The notes under the pieces were generated by a model, which ran no database searches, was not told the DNA's origin, and saw only the letters and a program-made list of their open reading frames with translations. A stretch of DNA of 38,386 nucleotides from Novosphingobium sp. ST904 (GTDB taxonomy: Bacteria > Pseudomonadota > Alphaproteobacteria > Sphingomonadales > Sphingomonadaceae). Below, in pieces: positions 8,520-18,532 of this stretch. A program made the position numbers and the translations under genes. The stretch's first letter is position 1, and each line of letters begins with the position of its first letter. The stretch lies in NCBI RefSeq assembly GCF_001298105.1, contig NZ_LGJH01000117.1, positions 1 through 38,386 on the forward strand. The letters run 5' to 3'.

Positions 8520-9976
8520 TCAGAGCGGCGCGGAAAGCAGTTCGGGCCGGGTATCGGCCAGCTTGACCAGCAGTTCCCCGAAGAGCCCGTTGGCCCAGGC
8601 GAACCAGTCACGCGTGAATTTGGCAGGATCGTTGCTGTCCACCGCCTCGTGGATGAAGCCGGTGCCCGCGTCGGTATCGCGCAGCATCCGCAGCATCGCG
8701 CGGATCACCAGCGGATCGCTGCTCGACAGCGCGCGCACGATCAGGCTCATCGGCCAGACCTGCCCAAGCCCGACATGCGGCCCGCCGATGCCCTCGATCC
8801 TCGATCCCCGGAAGAAGTAGGGGTTCGCGTCCGACCAGCAGGCCTCCGCCGTGGCTTTCCAGAGCGGATCGGCGGCGTCCACGCATTCGAGGAAGGCAAG
8901 ACCCAGCAGCGAGGGGACGTTGGCATCGTCCATGAACATCGCGTTGCCGAAGCCGTCCACTTCGTAGGCCCAGACCCGGCGGCCGTCCGGCAGCAGCATC
9001 GTGCCCCACTGGCGCAGCGCCGCTTCCACCTCGCTTGCCAGCGCGCGGGCATCGGCGGCCAGCGCGGTGTCGCCGCGGGCCTGCTCGGCCACGGTGGCCA
9101 TCTCGCGCAGCGATGTCACCGCGAAGAGGTTGGCCGGGATCAGGAACGGATACGTGCAGGAATCGTCCGAGGGGCGGAAACCGCAGTGGATCAGCCCGAC
9201 CGCACGGCTCGGCGCGCCCCAGCCATCGAGTTGCATGGTCTCGGTCGGCCGGTTGCTGGTGCGCAGGAAGCGATAGGGTCCGGGCGATCCCTTGCGCTGC
9301 TGTTCGCGCAAGGTGCGCACGCAGGCGCGCGAGGCTTCGGCCCAGGTCTCGTCAAAGGGCAGCTTGTCCCGCGTCTGGCGCCAGTAGCGGAAGCCGAGCG
9401 CATCGCATAGCAGAGCGAATCGATCTCCCATTTGCGCTCGGCCACGCCGGGCTTCATCTCGGTCTGGTCCTTCAGCGCCCACGACAGATTGGTCTTCGCA
9501 GACGGATCGCGCATGAAGGCATTGGCGTAAGGATCGATCAGGATCGAGCGCGACTGGCGGGCGATCAGCCCCCGGAACAGCGCGGTCAGCGCCGGGTCCT
9601 TGTTCACCAGATGGAGGTAGGGCAGGACCTGCGCCGTGCTGTCGCGCAGCCAGAGGCAGGGAATATCGCCGGTGATGACGAAAGCGTCCGGGCGGCCGTC
9701 CACGCTGGCCATGAAAACGGTAGTGTCGAGCGTGTTGGGATAGCAGCCCACGAACATCGCGCGCAGCTTGGGATCGGCGATCTTGCGCGATACGCGGTCG
9801 ATCTCCGCCTCCACCGCGCGGCTGACGTAGCGCCGCTCGAACACCGGCGGACGGCCGCCGCCTTGCGGCATGGGTATCGTCGCCGCATGGGCCGAGGCAG
9901 GCAGCGCGAGCGCCGCTGCACCCGCCATCGCGCCTGCCAGCGCGCTGCGGCGGTCGAGGTTCGTGGTATCGCTCAT
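8520..9976 (-). CDS. GH125 exo-alpha-1,6-mannosidase (frameshifted)
   Basis: Family GH125 enzymes are metal-independent inverting exo-alpha-1,6-mannosidases that trim N-glycan mannose. The start is ATG 9976, in a TGATG overlap with the GH3 stop, giving an N-terminal Tat-like signal with [20 protein letters not shown]. Family motifs are [27 protein letters not shown] (containing the conserved acid), DPYANAFM and [11 protein letters not shown]. Near 9403 the frame must change, after EIDSLCYA, to continue [11 protein letters not shown] and then [47 protein letters not shown] and [16 protein letters not shown]. The joined length is about 485 residues, normal for the family. The break is probably a sequencing indel because conservation holds on both sides. 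Confidence 0.9.
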
Positions 9977-12564
9977 CACTTCGGCAGCTCCTGCGCCTGT
10001 CCGGTCAGGGTGAAGGAAACCCATGCGCCCGCGCCGTCACCCGGCTGTCCGCCGCCGATCCACACCTTGTAGTCCCCCGGCACGACCTTGCGCGTGCCCC
10101 GCCGGTCCACGACCGAGAGGCTGCGCGGATCGATGGTGAGCGTAACTTCGCGCGACTTGCCCGCCGCCAGCGGAACGCGCGTGAAGGCGGCAAGCTGGCG
10201 CTGCAAGACACCCTGCGTCATGATCGGGCGCGGCTCGATCACCGGCGGCACGACATAGGCCTGCACCACTTCCTCGCCCGCCATGGCGCCAAGATTGCGC
10301 AAGGTGGCCGTGACCGTGACCGGCTGGCCGAGAGCGGGTGCGGAGACCTTGGCCCCTTCGTAGCCGTAAGTCGTATAGCTCAGGCCATGGCCGAAGCCCC
10401 AGAGCGGCTTGCCGGTGAAGTAGCGATAGGTCCGCTCCTTCATCGAATAGTCGACGAAGGCGGGCAGATCGCTGGTGGACTTGTAGAAGGTCACCGGCAG
10501 GCGGCCCGAGGGGTTGTTGGTCCCGGCGAGCGTCTCGGCAATGGCGGTGCCGCCCGCCTCGCCCGGATACCATGCGGTCATCACTGCATCGGCCATGGCC
10601 GGATCGATCGAGACCGCGCTGCCGTTCGTCAGCACGACGATCACCGGCTTGCCGGTGGCACGGAGCGCCGCCAGCAGCTCTGCCTGCGGCTCGGGCAGCC
10701 CGATATCGCTGCGGTCGCCGCCGACGAAGCCCGGCACCTGCACCTGCAGCGCCTCGCCTTCGAGATCGGGCGAAAGGCCGAGCACGGCAACGATGGCGTC
10801 GGCCTGCGAAGCGGCCTTCACGGCCTCGGCGCGCTGGGCGTCTGCGGGTGGCAGCCACATGAGGCGCAGGCCCTCGTCCTCGCCGTAATGGTCGAGTTCG
10901 AGGCTGATCGGCTGCGGCGAGCCATCGGATGCGATGTCGAATTCGACCCGCTGCTTGCCGAGCACGCCGCTGTGCAGTTCCTTGCCGCCGATGCTCAGGC
11001 GCACGTCGTCATGGCGGGTGCAGTCCTTCCAGCAGGCCGGAATGTCGAGCGCGAGGCGATAGGTTCCCGCTCCCGGCGGCACCAGCGATCCGCTCCAGCG
11101 CACCTTGAAGCCCTTGGCGTCCAGCCCCTTGGGCGCGGTGCGGGTGAGGTTGAAGTCCACGCGGCGATCCTGCCGCACGAACACGCGCTTGCCCGACATG
11201 TCGAGATATTCGGCGCGAAGACCGGGCTTGCCATCCGCGACGAGCGCGGTTTCCGGCACGACCACGGGCGCACCCTCGGCCAGCACCGAGCCTTGCGCAT
11301 AAGCGACGTTGGCCGCGCCGAACTGACGGCGGATGCCTTCCAGCGGCGTTACCGGATCGGCGGCGGTGCCGTGGTAATTGGCCTCGATCACCGAAAGGTC
11401 GTCGGCATTGGTGCCGATCACGGCGAGGCGGGTTCCGGCCTTCAGCGGCAGGCGGCCGTTCTCGTTCTGGAGCAGGACCACCGACTTGCGCGCGGCTTCC
11501 AGCGCGAGGGCGCGGTGGGCGGGGGAGTTGACCTCGCCCGGCTTGATCTTGCCCCACGGGTTGCTCGCCCCGAAGGCGATGCCCAGCTTGTAGCGGGCTC
11601 CAGCGAGCGGGCACGCGCGGTCGACCTCGGCCTCGGTGAGCAGGCCGCGCGCCACCGACTGGGTGAGCGCGGCGTAAGTCGTGCCGCAGTCGAAGTCGGT
11701 GCCCGCCTTGATCGCCGCGGCCGAAGCCTCGGCGGCGTCGTAGCGGTAATTGTGGAACATCCAGATGTTCGCCACCGCATCGCAGTCCGACACGACGAAG
11801 CCCTTGAAGCCCCAGTCGCGGCGCAGAGTGCCGTTCAGCAGCGCATCGTCGGCGCAGACCGGCACCCCGTGGGTGGAGTTATAGGCGCACATCAGCGAGA
11901 GCGGCTTGGCCTCGGTCACGGCCTTGCGGAAGGCGGGCAGGTAAGTCGCCTCGCGGTCCTGCGGGCTGACATCCACGTCGAAACTGTCGCGCCCGGCCTC
12001 GGGGCCGGAGTGGACGGCGAGGTGCTTGGGCGTCGCGATCACGCGCGGATGGAGCGGATCGGGGCCTTGCAGACCCTTGATGAAGCCCACCGCCAGCGAG
12101 CCGGTGAGGAACGGGTCCTCGCCGTAAGTCTCCTGACCCCGGCCCCAGCGCGGGTCGCGGAAGATGTTGATGTTGGGCGACCAGATCGTCAGGCCCTCGT
12201 AGATGCGCCGGTCGGCATCCACGGGCTTGGCATTGAACCTGGCGCGCGCCTCGGTGGAGACGACGGTGCCGACTTTCTCCATAAGCGCCGGATCGAAGGT
12301 CGCGGCAAGGCCGACCGCCTGTGGGAACACCGTGGCCACGCCGTTGCGGGCAAGGCCGTGGAGGCCCTCGTTCCACCAGTCATAGGCGGGCAGGCCCATG
12401 GCCTTCGCGGCAGGTGCGGTGCTCTGGAGCTGGTCCGCCTTCTCGGCCAGATCGGCCTTGGCGATGGCGGCGAGCACGGCGGGATCGGCCTCGCCCGACA
12501 GGTCCTGAGCGGCGGCAGGCGCCGCCAGAACCATGGCGAGGGTGATCGGGAACAGCGCCCTCAT
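9976..12564 (-). CDS. GH3 glycosidase of beta-xylosidase type with PA14 insert
   Basis: A periplasmic GH3 hydrolase of about 862 residues with a Sec signal peptide ([17 protein letters not shown]). The start is ATG 12564, overlapping the beta-mannosidase stop as TGATG; GTG at 12567 is an alternative. The catalytic domain carries [30 protein letters not shown], the KH pair at about 180-181 and [14 protein letters not shown]. The nucleophile is in [10 protein letters not shown] (Asp about residue 260). The SDCDAV form resembles beta-xylosidase/arabinosidase GH3 enzymes rather than the SDW form of beta-glucosidases. A PA14 domain (about residues 440-570) interrupts the C-terminal alpha/beta domain, and a fibronectin III-like domain ends the protein. 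In this setting it likely removes the core beta-1,2-xylose of plant N-glycans, which is inference. The frame is intact. Confidence 0.88.
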   Translation of the reverse strand: MRALFPITLAMVLAAPAAAQDLSGEADPAVLAAIAKADLAEKADQLQSTAPAAKAMGLPAYDWWNEGLHGLARNGVATVFPQAVGLAATFDPALMEKVGTVVSTEARARFNAKPVDADRRIYEGLTIWSPNINIFRDPRWGRGQETYGEDPFLTGSLAVGFIKGLQGPDPLHPRVIATPKHLAVHSGPEAGRDSFDVDVSPQDREATYLPAFRKAVTEAKPLSLMCAYNSTHGVPVCADDALLNGTLRRDWGFKGFVVSDCDAVANIWMFHNYRYDAAEASAAAIKAGTDFDCGTTYAALTQSVARGLLTEAEVDRACPLAGARYKLGIAFGASNPWGKIKPGEVNSPAHRALALEAARKSVVLLQNENGRLPLKAGTRLAVIGTNADDLSVIEANYHGTAADPVTPLEGIRRQFGAANVAYAQGSVLAEGAPVVVPETALVADGKPGLRAEYLDMSGKRVFVRQDRRVDFNLTRTAPKGLDAKGFKVRWSGSLVPPGAGTYRLALDIPACWKDCTRHDDVRLSIGGKELHSGVLGKQRVEFDIASDGSPQPISLELDHYGEDEGLRLMWLPPADAQRAEAVKAASQADAIVAVLGLSPDLEGEALQVQVPGFVGGDRSDIGLPEPQAELLAALRATGKPVIVVLTNGSAVSIDPAMADAVMTAWYPGEAGGTAIAETLAGTNNPSGRLPVTFYKSTSDLPAFVDYSMKERTYRYFTGKPLWGFGHGLSYTTYGYEGAKVSAPALGQPVTVTATLRNLGAMAGEEVVQAYVVPPVIEPRPIMTQGVLQRQLAAFTRVPLAAGKSREVTLTIDPRSLSVVDRRGTRKVVPGDYKVWIGGGQPGDGAGAWVSFTLTGQAQELPK

Positions 12565-15180
12565 CACCCTTCTCCCGCCAATGTGCGCAGCACCAGCGCC
12601 TTGCGCAGCGCCGCCGCATCGGCCTTCGAGGTGATCTCGATCCGCACGCTCTCACCCGGCAGCAGGTCGAAGCCGTTGTCCGAAGCCTGCGCATCCACTG
12701 CGCCGAAATCGAGCATGACCGCGCGGGCCAGCGCCCTGGCGGTGATCGTCACCGCCTTGCCGTCCCAGCTCGCGGCAAGGCCGGGCGCGGGATAGGCCAT
12801 GGCCTTTGGCAAGGCACGCTCGACGATCTGGCGCGAGACGGTCTTGCCGCCGATCACCAGTTCCGCCACCGCATAGCTCGCCTCTACCGGGGCGTTCGCG
12901 AAGACCGCAGCGTCCGACACATCGGGAACGGAAGTGGCGGTCGTCGGAGCCAGCGTCACCGCCCCGCCCGCTTCGCCCAGCTTCGTGCCGTCCATCCCGT
13001 AGCCGGTCAGGCGCCACTCCGCCGCGACCGGGCTGGTGGCGTCCGACGCGAAGCTGACCCTGGTCACGCCCTGCTTGTGCTCGGCCACCACCGCCTGCGG
13101 GGCGAAGAAGCGCCGCGCGGCGTAGTGCAGCAGCTTCCAGCGCCCCTCATAGTCCACGCTCGCCCACGAGATCGAGGGCCAGACGTCGTTGAGCTGCCAG
13201 TAGAGCGAACCCAGCGTCACCGGCGCACAGCGCGGTGGTGGCGCGCGGCCATATCGATCGCCTGCGCCTGGTTGACTTGCGTGAGGTAAACGAAGTCCGC
13301 CAGATCCTTTGCCGGGCGCAGCCTTGCGTCAAGGTAGAACTTCAGGCGCTCGTTGCCCTCGCCTGCGAGGAACTTCTGGTGCGCCTTCATCACCGGGCTG
13401 TCCGGCGCTGCGCCGCATCGCCCGCGAAACCGCGGATCGTCGCCATGACCGGCATCGCCTGGAAGCCATATTCCGACATGAAGCGCGGGCAGGAAAGCGT
13501 ATAGTTCTCGACCGGCTTGGAACCCGACCAAACATCCCAGAAGTGGCGGTCGCCCGCGGCATCGGTATCGACCGGGCCTTCGTAATCGGTCGAAGGGGAA
13601 CCCGGCCAGTAGGGCGTGGTCGGCGAATGATCCGTCACGGCGCCGCGCAGCACGCGGTCGAACAGCACGGTCATCGAAGTCGCCATGCGCTCGTGTTCCT
13701 CGGCGCCGACGGCCTTCTTCCAGGCCTTGCGGTCGCTCCAGGTTTCCCAGCCGGAGATAACCTCGTTGCCGCCCGCCCAGATCACGATCGAGGGGTGCGA
13801 GCCGAGCCGCTCGACCTGCTGGTCCGCCTCGATCCGCACGTTCTCGCGGTAGCCGACGTCGGCAGGCGGCACCGCGCCGCCGAACATGAAGTCCTGCCAG
13901 ACCATCAGGCCCATGCGGTCCGCCATGTCGTAGAAGCTGTCCGGCAGATAGTAGCCGCCGCCCCAGACGCGGATCATGTTCATGTTGGCCGCGCGGGAAT
14001 CCTCCAGCAGCGACTGCATCTTCGCGTCGGTAACGCGCGAGGGGAACATGTCGAAGGGAATGAGGTTCGCGCCCTTGGCGAAGACCGTCACGCCGTTCAC
14101 CCGGAAGCCGAAAGCGCCGCCCCCGCGCACGAGTTCGACCTCGCGCAGACCGATATTGCGCGCCGCCTTGGCTCCGGCGCCCGCGCCGGAAGCGATCTCG
14201 CCCGAAACCTTGTAGAGCGGCTGATCGCCGTAGCCGACCGGCCACCAGCGCTTCGGCGCGGCGACCGTCAGCGGCACGGTGACCACGCTTTCGCCCGCAT
14301 CGAACGAAGCCTCGCGCGAGACCGGGGCGAGCGCTTGCCCGTCCGGTCCGGTCACGCGGGCGGCGAACTGCGCCTTGCCCGGCTTGTCCGCGAAAACGCG
14401 GAACTTCGCCACCAGCCGCGCCTCGTCCTTGCCGAGCGCTTCCTGCACGACCTCGAAGGCGCCGAGCCGTGCCTCGTCCCAGGCTTCCAGGCGCACCGGC
14501 CCGGAAATGCCCTGGTTGACGATGCGCGGGCCCCAGTCCCAGCCGTAATGGTACTTGGCCTTACGGATATAGGCGGAAGTCTGCTTGCCCTTGGGCTCAT
14601 CCCCGAAGGCGGAATCGTATTCGCCGGGCAGCGGATGCGCCTCGGCCAGGACCATCGGCTGCAAGGTGCGGATCGGCGAGGCGAAGCGCACGAGGATTTC
14701 GTTGCGGCCCTGCTTGAGGAATGCCTTGGCGGCGACGCGCCACTGCCGGTGGCCGTTATCGGCCTTGAGCACCTGCCTGCCGTTGATGAACACGGTTGCG
14801 AAAGTATCCAGCCCGCCGAACACGAGGTCGAGATGCTCGCGGCCCATGGCTTCGGCGCTCACGTCCAGCGTGCGGCGCAGTTCCCAGTCGGTCAGCCCGG
14901 CCCACTGGATCGCCGCCTCGTTGGTGCCAAGGAACGGATCGGGCACCTGCCGCGTGGCGATCAGGTCCTGCTGCACGGTGCCCGGCACTTGCGCGCGGAA
15001 CCAGCGCGCGGCCTTGGGATGGGCCTTTACGGCAGCTGTATCGCCCGGCGCGATGCGGGCCTGCCAGCCCTCGTCAAGCGCGGTCTGCGTGGGCGGGGCC
15101 GCCAGCGCGGCCCCCGAAACGCCCGCCAGCCAGAGGGCCAGCGCCCCGCTTGCGAATGGACCTGCAAGCCTGCCCGCCAT
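12564..15180 (-). CDS. GH2 beta-mannosidase (two frameshifts)
   Basis: Predicted to remove the beta-1,4-mannose of the N-glycan core. About 872 residues when joined, the usual beta-mannosidase length. A Sec-type signal ends near GVSGAALAAPP. Diagnostic parts are RKAKYHYGWDWGPRI, VFAKGANLIPFDMFPSR and MIRVWGGGYYLPDSFYD. The acid/base Glu is about residue 473 in WAGGNEVISGW and the nucleophile Glu about 570 in FMSEYGFQAMP. The frame changes near 13415, resuming AAPDSPVMKAHQKFL, and again near 13228, resuming TLGSLYWQLNDVWPSISWAS. The immunoglobulin-like C-terminus runs to TGA 12566-12564. The ATG at 15180 lies two bases after the GH20 stop; GTG 15186 is an alternative. Both breaks look like sequencing indels. 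Confidence 0.9.
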
Positions 15181-15182
15181 CC

Positions 15183-17612
15183 TCACTTCGCCTTCTCCCC
15201 GTAGACCACCTTCTCTACCGCGTAGAACGGATCGGAAAGCGGCGAGGTGAACTGGAAGCAGACGTCGGCCTCGTCCTTGAGCTCCGGCCGGTCAGGCAGG
15301 TTCGCGGTGAACGTGTACTGCTGCGGCGAAGCGTCGGGATCGGGCAGCGCGAACGTGGCCAGCACCGTTGCGCCGGGCATCGGCGCATGTTCCTTCTGCT
15401 TGCGATTTGCGGCCTTTTCCGCCGCGCGGCAGCCCGCGCTGATGACGAGTTCCCCGTGCGTGGTCACCGCGAAGTGTTCGATCAGCGCCGATGCCTCATG
15501 CGCAAGGCCATAGTTGCGCGGCAGCCGCGCGACCGAGACGGTGATCGTCTTCGCATGGGCCAGCGGCGCATGGTCGTCGGCCTGGCAGGTGTCGAAGATG
15601 TTGACGTTGTAGGCCGGGCCGTTCGCCGTCGCATCGGCGGTGAGCGGCACGCGCAGGCCCTGCGCCCCGCGCGGGCAGGCAACCAGCGTGGAGGCGGTGG
15701 AGGTCAGCAGCGTCTCGCGCGCGGTATCGTAGCGGCGCGGGGCGGAAAGCTGCGTGCCGTCCGGCGCGAAGCTGGCGGCGGTGACGACCGTGCCCGGCTT
15801 CACGACAAGCGCCTTGGCATAAGCGGGCGATTTCGCCGCCGGCGCCTTGCCGTCCAGCGTGTAGCGGATCGTGCCGTAGGAGGCCTGGTTCGCCAGCGCC
15901 ACGCCGATGCTCTTCGCATCGAGCTGGGCTGCGCGGGTCTGGGTGGGCGTGAAGGCCACGCCGAAGGCGCTGTCCGACACTTCGAACCCGCCCTGCTTCC
16001 AGCGCTGGATCTGCGGCGTCAGCCGCGCGAGGAAGCCGGGATAGTCCTTCTCTCCGGTGACCACGGGCGACCATGCGGTCTCGGCCAGCGCCCCCACGCG
16101 CGGGAACAGCTTGTGCTGCAACTGCCAGGGGGTGACGATATATTCGCTCCAGGCATTGCCCTGCACGCCCAGCACATGCTTGGCCTTGGCGGCATCGATG
16201 CCCTTGGGCATCGGGTCGTAGCGATAGACCGCTTCCATCGTCTGGATCGAAATGCGCCCCGGCGCTTCGTCCGGCAGGGTCGATTCAAGATTGTCGAGAT
16301 AGAGGTTGGGCGCTGGCGTCAGCACCACGTCGTGCCCGGCGTTGGCCGCGTCCACCGCGCCCTGCTCTCCGCGCCAGCTCATCACCGATGCCGAAGCGGG
16401 CAGGCCGCCTTCGAGGATCTCGTCCCAGCCGATCAGGCGGCGGCCATGCTGCGCCAGATATTCGCCGAACCGGTCGATCATCCAGCTCTGCATCTCGTTC
16501 TCGGTCTTGATGCCCAGCTTGCGCATCTGCGACTGGACTTCGGGCGAACGCTCCCACTGGTCCTTCACCGCCTCGTCGCCGCCGATATGGATGAACTGCG
16601 AGGGGAAGACCTCCATCAGTTCGTCCAGCACGTTGCGCACGAAAGTCATGCCCGCGTCATTCGGGTTGAACAGCCAGGGATTGACCCCCCAGTCATGCGA
16701 AACGGCAGGCCGGTCGCCCAGCACGCCCACTTCGGGGTAGGACGCGACGAGCGCCTGCGCATGGCCCGGCAGGTCGATCTCGGGCACCACGGTGATGCCG
16801 CGCTCCGCCGCATAGGCCACCAGCGCCTTGAGCTGCTCCTGCGTATAGAACCCGCCCGACCGGGGGCCGATGGCGCCGCCGGTGTCCGGCGGCAGGCGCC
16901 ATGCGCCGATGCGGGTGAGTTCGGGATAGCGCTTGACCTCGAAGCGCCAGCCCTGATCGTCGGAAAGGTGGAAGTGCAGGGTGTTGAGCTTCACTTCCAC
17001 CATGCGGTCGACGATGGCGTAGACCGATTCCATCGGCTGGAAGTGCCGCGAGGGATCGACCATCACCCCGCGCCACGAAAAGCGCGGCGAATCCTGGATG
17101 GTGAGCACGGGAACCGAGGCGCTCTTGCCCGCAGAGCCGGCATCGGCCGTCAGCAGCTGCAACAGCGTCATCGCGCCGTAGATGAAGCCGGACTTGCCCG
17201 ATGCCGAGATCACCGCGCCGCCGGACGTCACCGTCAGCCGGTAGGCCTCGGCGCCGGAAATCGCGGCATCGCGCTCGAAGCGGATGGGTGCTGCGCCGGA
17301 AGAACCGGCCCCAGAACCGCCCCCAGAACCGGCCGAAGAACCGGCGTCGAGCACAAGACCGCTCGCGCGTTTCACATGGTCTGCAAGGAGCCGCGCCGCT
17401 TCCGCCGCGTCCGCATCGCCCGCGGGCACGGCAATGACCGAACCGGATGCGACCAGCAGCTTGCCGCTGCCCTGCTCGACGGAAGCGGGCCACGGCGTAA
17501 GCGCCAGAGGCGCGGCCTGCGCGGGAGCCGAAAAAGCCAGTGCCGCAAGGATCGAGGCGGTGACCACGCCTCCGGTCCGCAGCTGCCGATATCCCTTTGC
17601 CGTCGTGCCCAT
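15183..17612 (-). CDS. GH20 beta-N-acetylhexosaminidase
   Basis: Releases terminal beta-linked GlcNAc (or GalNAc) through a substrate-assisted mechanism, probably in the periplasm. I chose ATG 17612, giving 809 residues, because GAGGGGCAGGT just upstream is a good RBS; the longer reading from 17657 lacks one. After a signal peptide (TASILAALAFSAPAQA) comes the GH20b domain, broken by a Gly/Ser-rich insert. The barrel follows: FSWRGVMVDPSRHF, LHFHLSDDQGWRFE, PEIDLPGHAQA and FIHIGGDEAV, with the catalytic Asp346-Glu347 pair. Other parts are GWDEILEGG, LGVQGNAWSEYI and the WSP tail. Beyond the barrel lie a chitobiase C-terminal type segment (RYTLDGKAPAAKSPAY) and about 180 further residues I cannot assign. 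It is the first gene of the five-gene glycosidase operon. Confidence 0.93.
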   Translation of the reverse strand: MGTTAKGYRQLRTGGVVTASILAALAFSAPAQAAPLALTPWPASVEQGSGKLLVASGSVIAVPAGDADAAEAARLLADHVKRASGLVLDAGSSAGSGGGSGAGSSGAAPIRFERDAAISGAEAYRLTVTSGGAVISASGKSGFIYGAMTLLQLLTADAGSAGKSASVPVLTIQDSPRFSWRGVMVDPSRHFQPMESVYAIVDRMVEVKLNTLHFHLSDDQGWRFEVKRYPELTRIGAWRLPPDTGGAIGPRSGGFYTQEQLKALVAYAAERGITVVPEIDLPGHAQALVASYPEVGVLGDRPAVSHDWGVNPWLFNPNDAGMTFVRNVLDELMEVFPSQFIHIGGDEAVKDQWERSPEVQSQMRKLGIKTENEMQSWMIDRFGEYLAQHGRRLIGWDEILEGGLPASASVMSWRGEQGAVDAANAGHDVVLTPAPNLYLDNLESTLPDEAPGRISIQTMEAVYRYDPMPKGIDAAKAKHVLGVQGNAWSEYIVTPWQLQHKLFPRVGALAETAWSPVVTGEKDYPGFLARLTPQIQRWKQGGFEVSDSAFGVAFTPTQTRAAQLDAKSIGVALANQASYGTIRYTLDGKAPAAKSPAYAKALVVKPGTVVTAASFAPDGTQLSAPRRYDTARETLLTSTASTLVACPRGAQGLRVPLTADATANGPAYNVNIFDTCQADDHAPLAHAKTITVSVARLPRNYGLAHEASALIEHFAVTTHGELVISAGCRAAEKAANRKQKEHAPMPGATVLATFALPDPDASPQQYTFTANLPDRPELKDEADVCFQFTSPLSDPFYAVEKVVYGEKAK
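17301..17348. repeat. Four 12-bp tandem repeats inside the GH20 gene
   Basis: Units with consensus AGAACCGGCCCC begin at 17301, 17313, 17325 and 17337, an exact 12-base period. Read on the minus strand they encode four in-frame four-residue units (GSSA, GSGG, GSGA, GSSG), a flexible linker within the N-terminal GH20b domain. The length multiple of three means copy-number change would not break the frame. Confidence 0.85.
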
Positions 17613-17791
17613 ACCTGCCCCTCGTTTTCTTGTGACCAGAGCAGGCAACGTAACCAAAATATATCCTTTCCCGCAATAGGTCTTATTCTATTCCTGCGAA
17701 TTGGGCTTGAACTGCGACCATTTGCTGCGATTGTCAGCGCGACATGACCAATGTAAAGCCATTCGCAGAGAATGGACCGAAGGGGGATCGA
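17613..17791. promoter_or_regulatory. Divergent promoter region between the glycosidase operon and the GntR gene
   Basis: This 179-base AT-richer gap must hold the promoters for the minus-strand glycosidase operon and the plus-strand regulator. On the minus strand TATTTTGGT occurs at 17661-17653, 41 bases before the GH20 start. The same 9-mer lies before the TonB receptor at 30049-30057, and a similar TATATTGGT lies before the deaminase at 28962-28970. These may be operator half-sites for the adjacent GntR protein. AAGGGGGATCGA is the RBS of the regulator. I could not fix convincing -35/-10 boxes. Confidence 0.5.
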
Positions 17792-18532
17792 ATGTCATTT
17801 TCCGACCGGATCGGTCGCCTGCGGGAAGACAATGCTGCGCCGCTGTACATCCAGCTCCAGCAGCTCATCCGCGATGCGATATCCGAAGGCGTGCTGGACC
17901 AGAACGAAGCGATTCCGCCCGAACGCAATCTTGCGATCGAGTATGACGTTTCGCGTATCACCGTGCGAAAGGCGATCGCCGGTCTGGTCGAGGAAGGCCT
18001 GCTGACGCGGCGGCGCGGCGCCGGAACTTTCGTGGCGTCCCGCGTGGAAAAGAGCTTCTCGAAGCTGACCTCGTTCAGCGAGGACATGGAAGCGCGCGGC
18101 AAGCGGGCCTCCAGCGCCTGGGTCTCGCGCATGACCGGGCCGGTCAACCCAGAGGAATCGATGGCGCTGGGCCTGGCGCCGGGCAGCACCGTCCTGCGTT
18201 TCACCCGCATCCGCTATGCCGACGACGAGCCGCTCGCGCTCGAAATCTCGACGATCGCGGGGTACTGCCTCGCCAGCCTCGATGTCGTCGGGGATTCGCT
18301 TTACGCCGCGCTGGAAAAGAGCGGCAACCGCCCGGTTCGCGCACTCCAGCGCCTGCGCGCGGTGCCTTTCGGGGCCGAGCACGCGCGGATGCTCGGCGTG
18401 GAATCCGGCCATGCCGGCCTCCTGATCGAGCGTCACGGCTTCCTGCGCGACGGCCGCACCGTCGAATTCACCCGCTCCTACTATCGCGGCGACTCCTACG
18501 ACTTTGTCGCCGAGCTGATCGAGGGTTCATGA
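17792..18532 (+). CDS. GntR/HutC-family transcription regulator (UTRA domain)
   Basis: A 246-residue regulator with an N-terminal GntR winged helix and a C-terminal UTRA ligand-binding domain. The DNA-binding part reads PLYIQLQQLIRDAISEG, IPPERNLAIEYDVSRITVRK and LLTRRRGAGTFVA. The UTRA domain begins with LTSFSEDMEARG and ends RSYYRGDSYDFVAEL. This layout matches NagR/DasR/NagQ-type regulators that respond to amino-sugar phosphates, so it probably controls the GlcNAc and N-glycan genes here. I chose ATG 17792 because AAGGGGG lies at RBS distance; an upstream in-frame ATG at 17744 lacks one. It is divergent from the glycosidase operon, and its TGA overlaps the ATG of the beta-galactosidase. 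The ligand and regulon are inferred. Confidence 0.88.
   Translation: MSFSDRIGRLREDNAAPLYIQLQQLIRDAISEGVLDQNEAIPPERNLAIEYDVSRITVRKAIAGLVEEGLLTRRRGAGTFVASRVEKSFSKLTSFSEDMEARGKRASSAWVSRMTGPVNPEESMALGLAPGSTVLRFTRIRYADDEPLALEISTIAGYCLASLDVVGDSLYAALEKSGNRPVRALQRLRAVPFGAEHARMLGVESGHAGLLIERHGFLRDGRTVEFTRSYYRGDSYDFVAELIEGS

Noticed and set aside
10387..12795. An 802-residue open frame antisense to the GH3 gene, and similar long frames opposite GH29, the EI fusion, GH20 and the first receptor
   Set aside because: The GC-rich third positions of the real genes keep antisense frames open. The translations are rich in Arg, His and Gly without any domain, and the sense frames carry all the catalytic motifs.
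13217..14245. A separate 342-residue gene overlapping the beta-mannosidase
   Set aside because: Only its last 65 or so residues resemble protein of this family, and they fit as the middle piece of the frameshifted beta-mannosidase.
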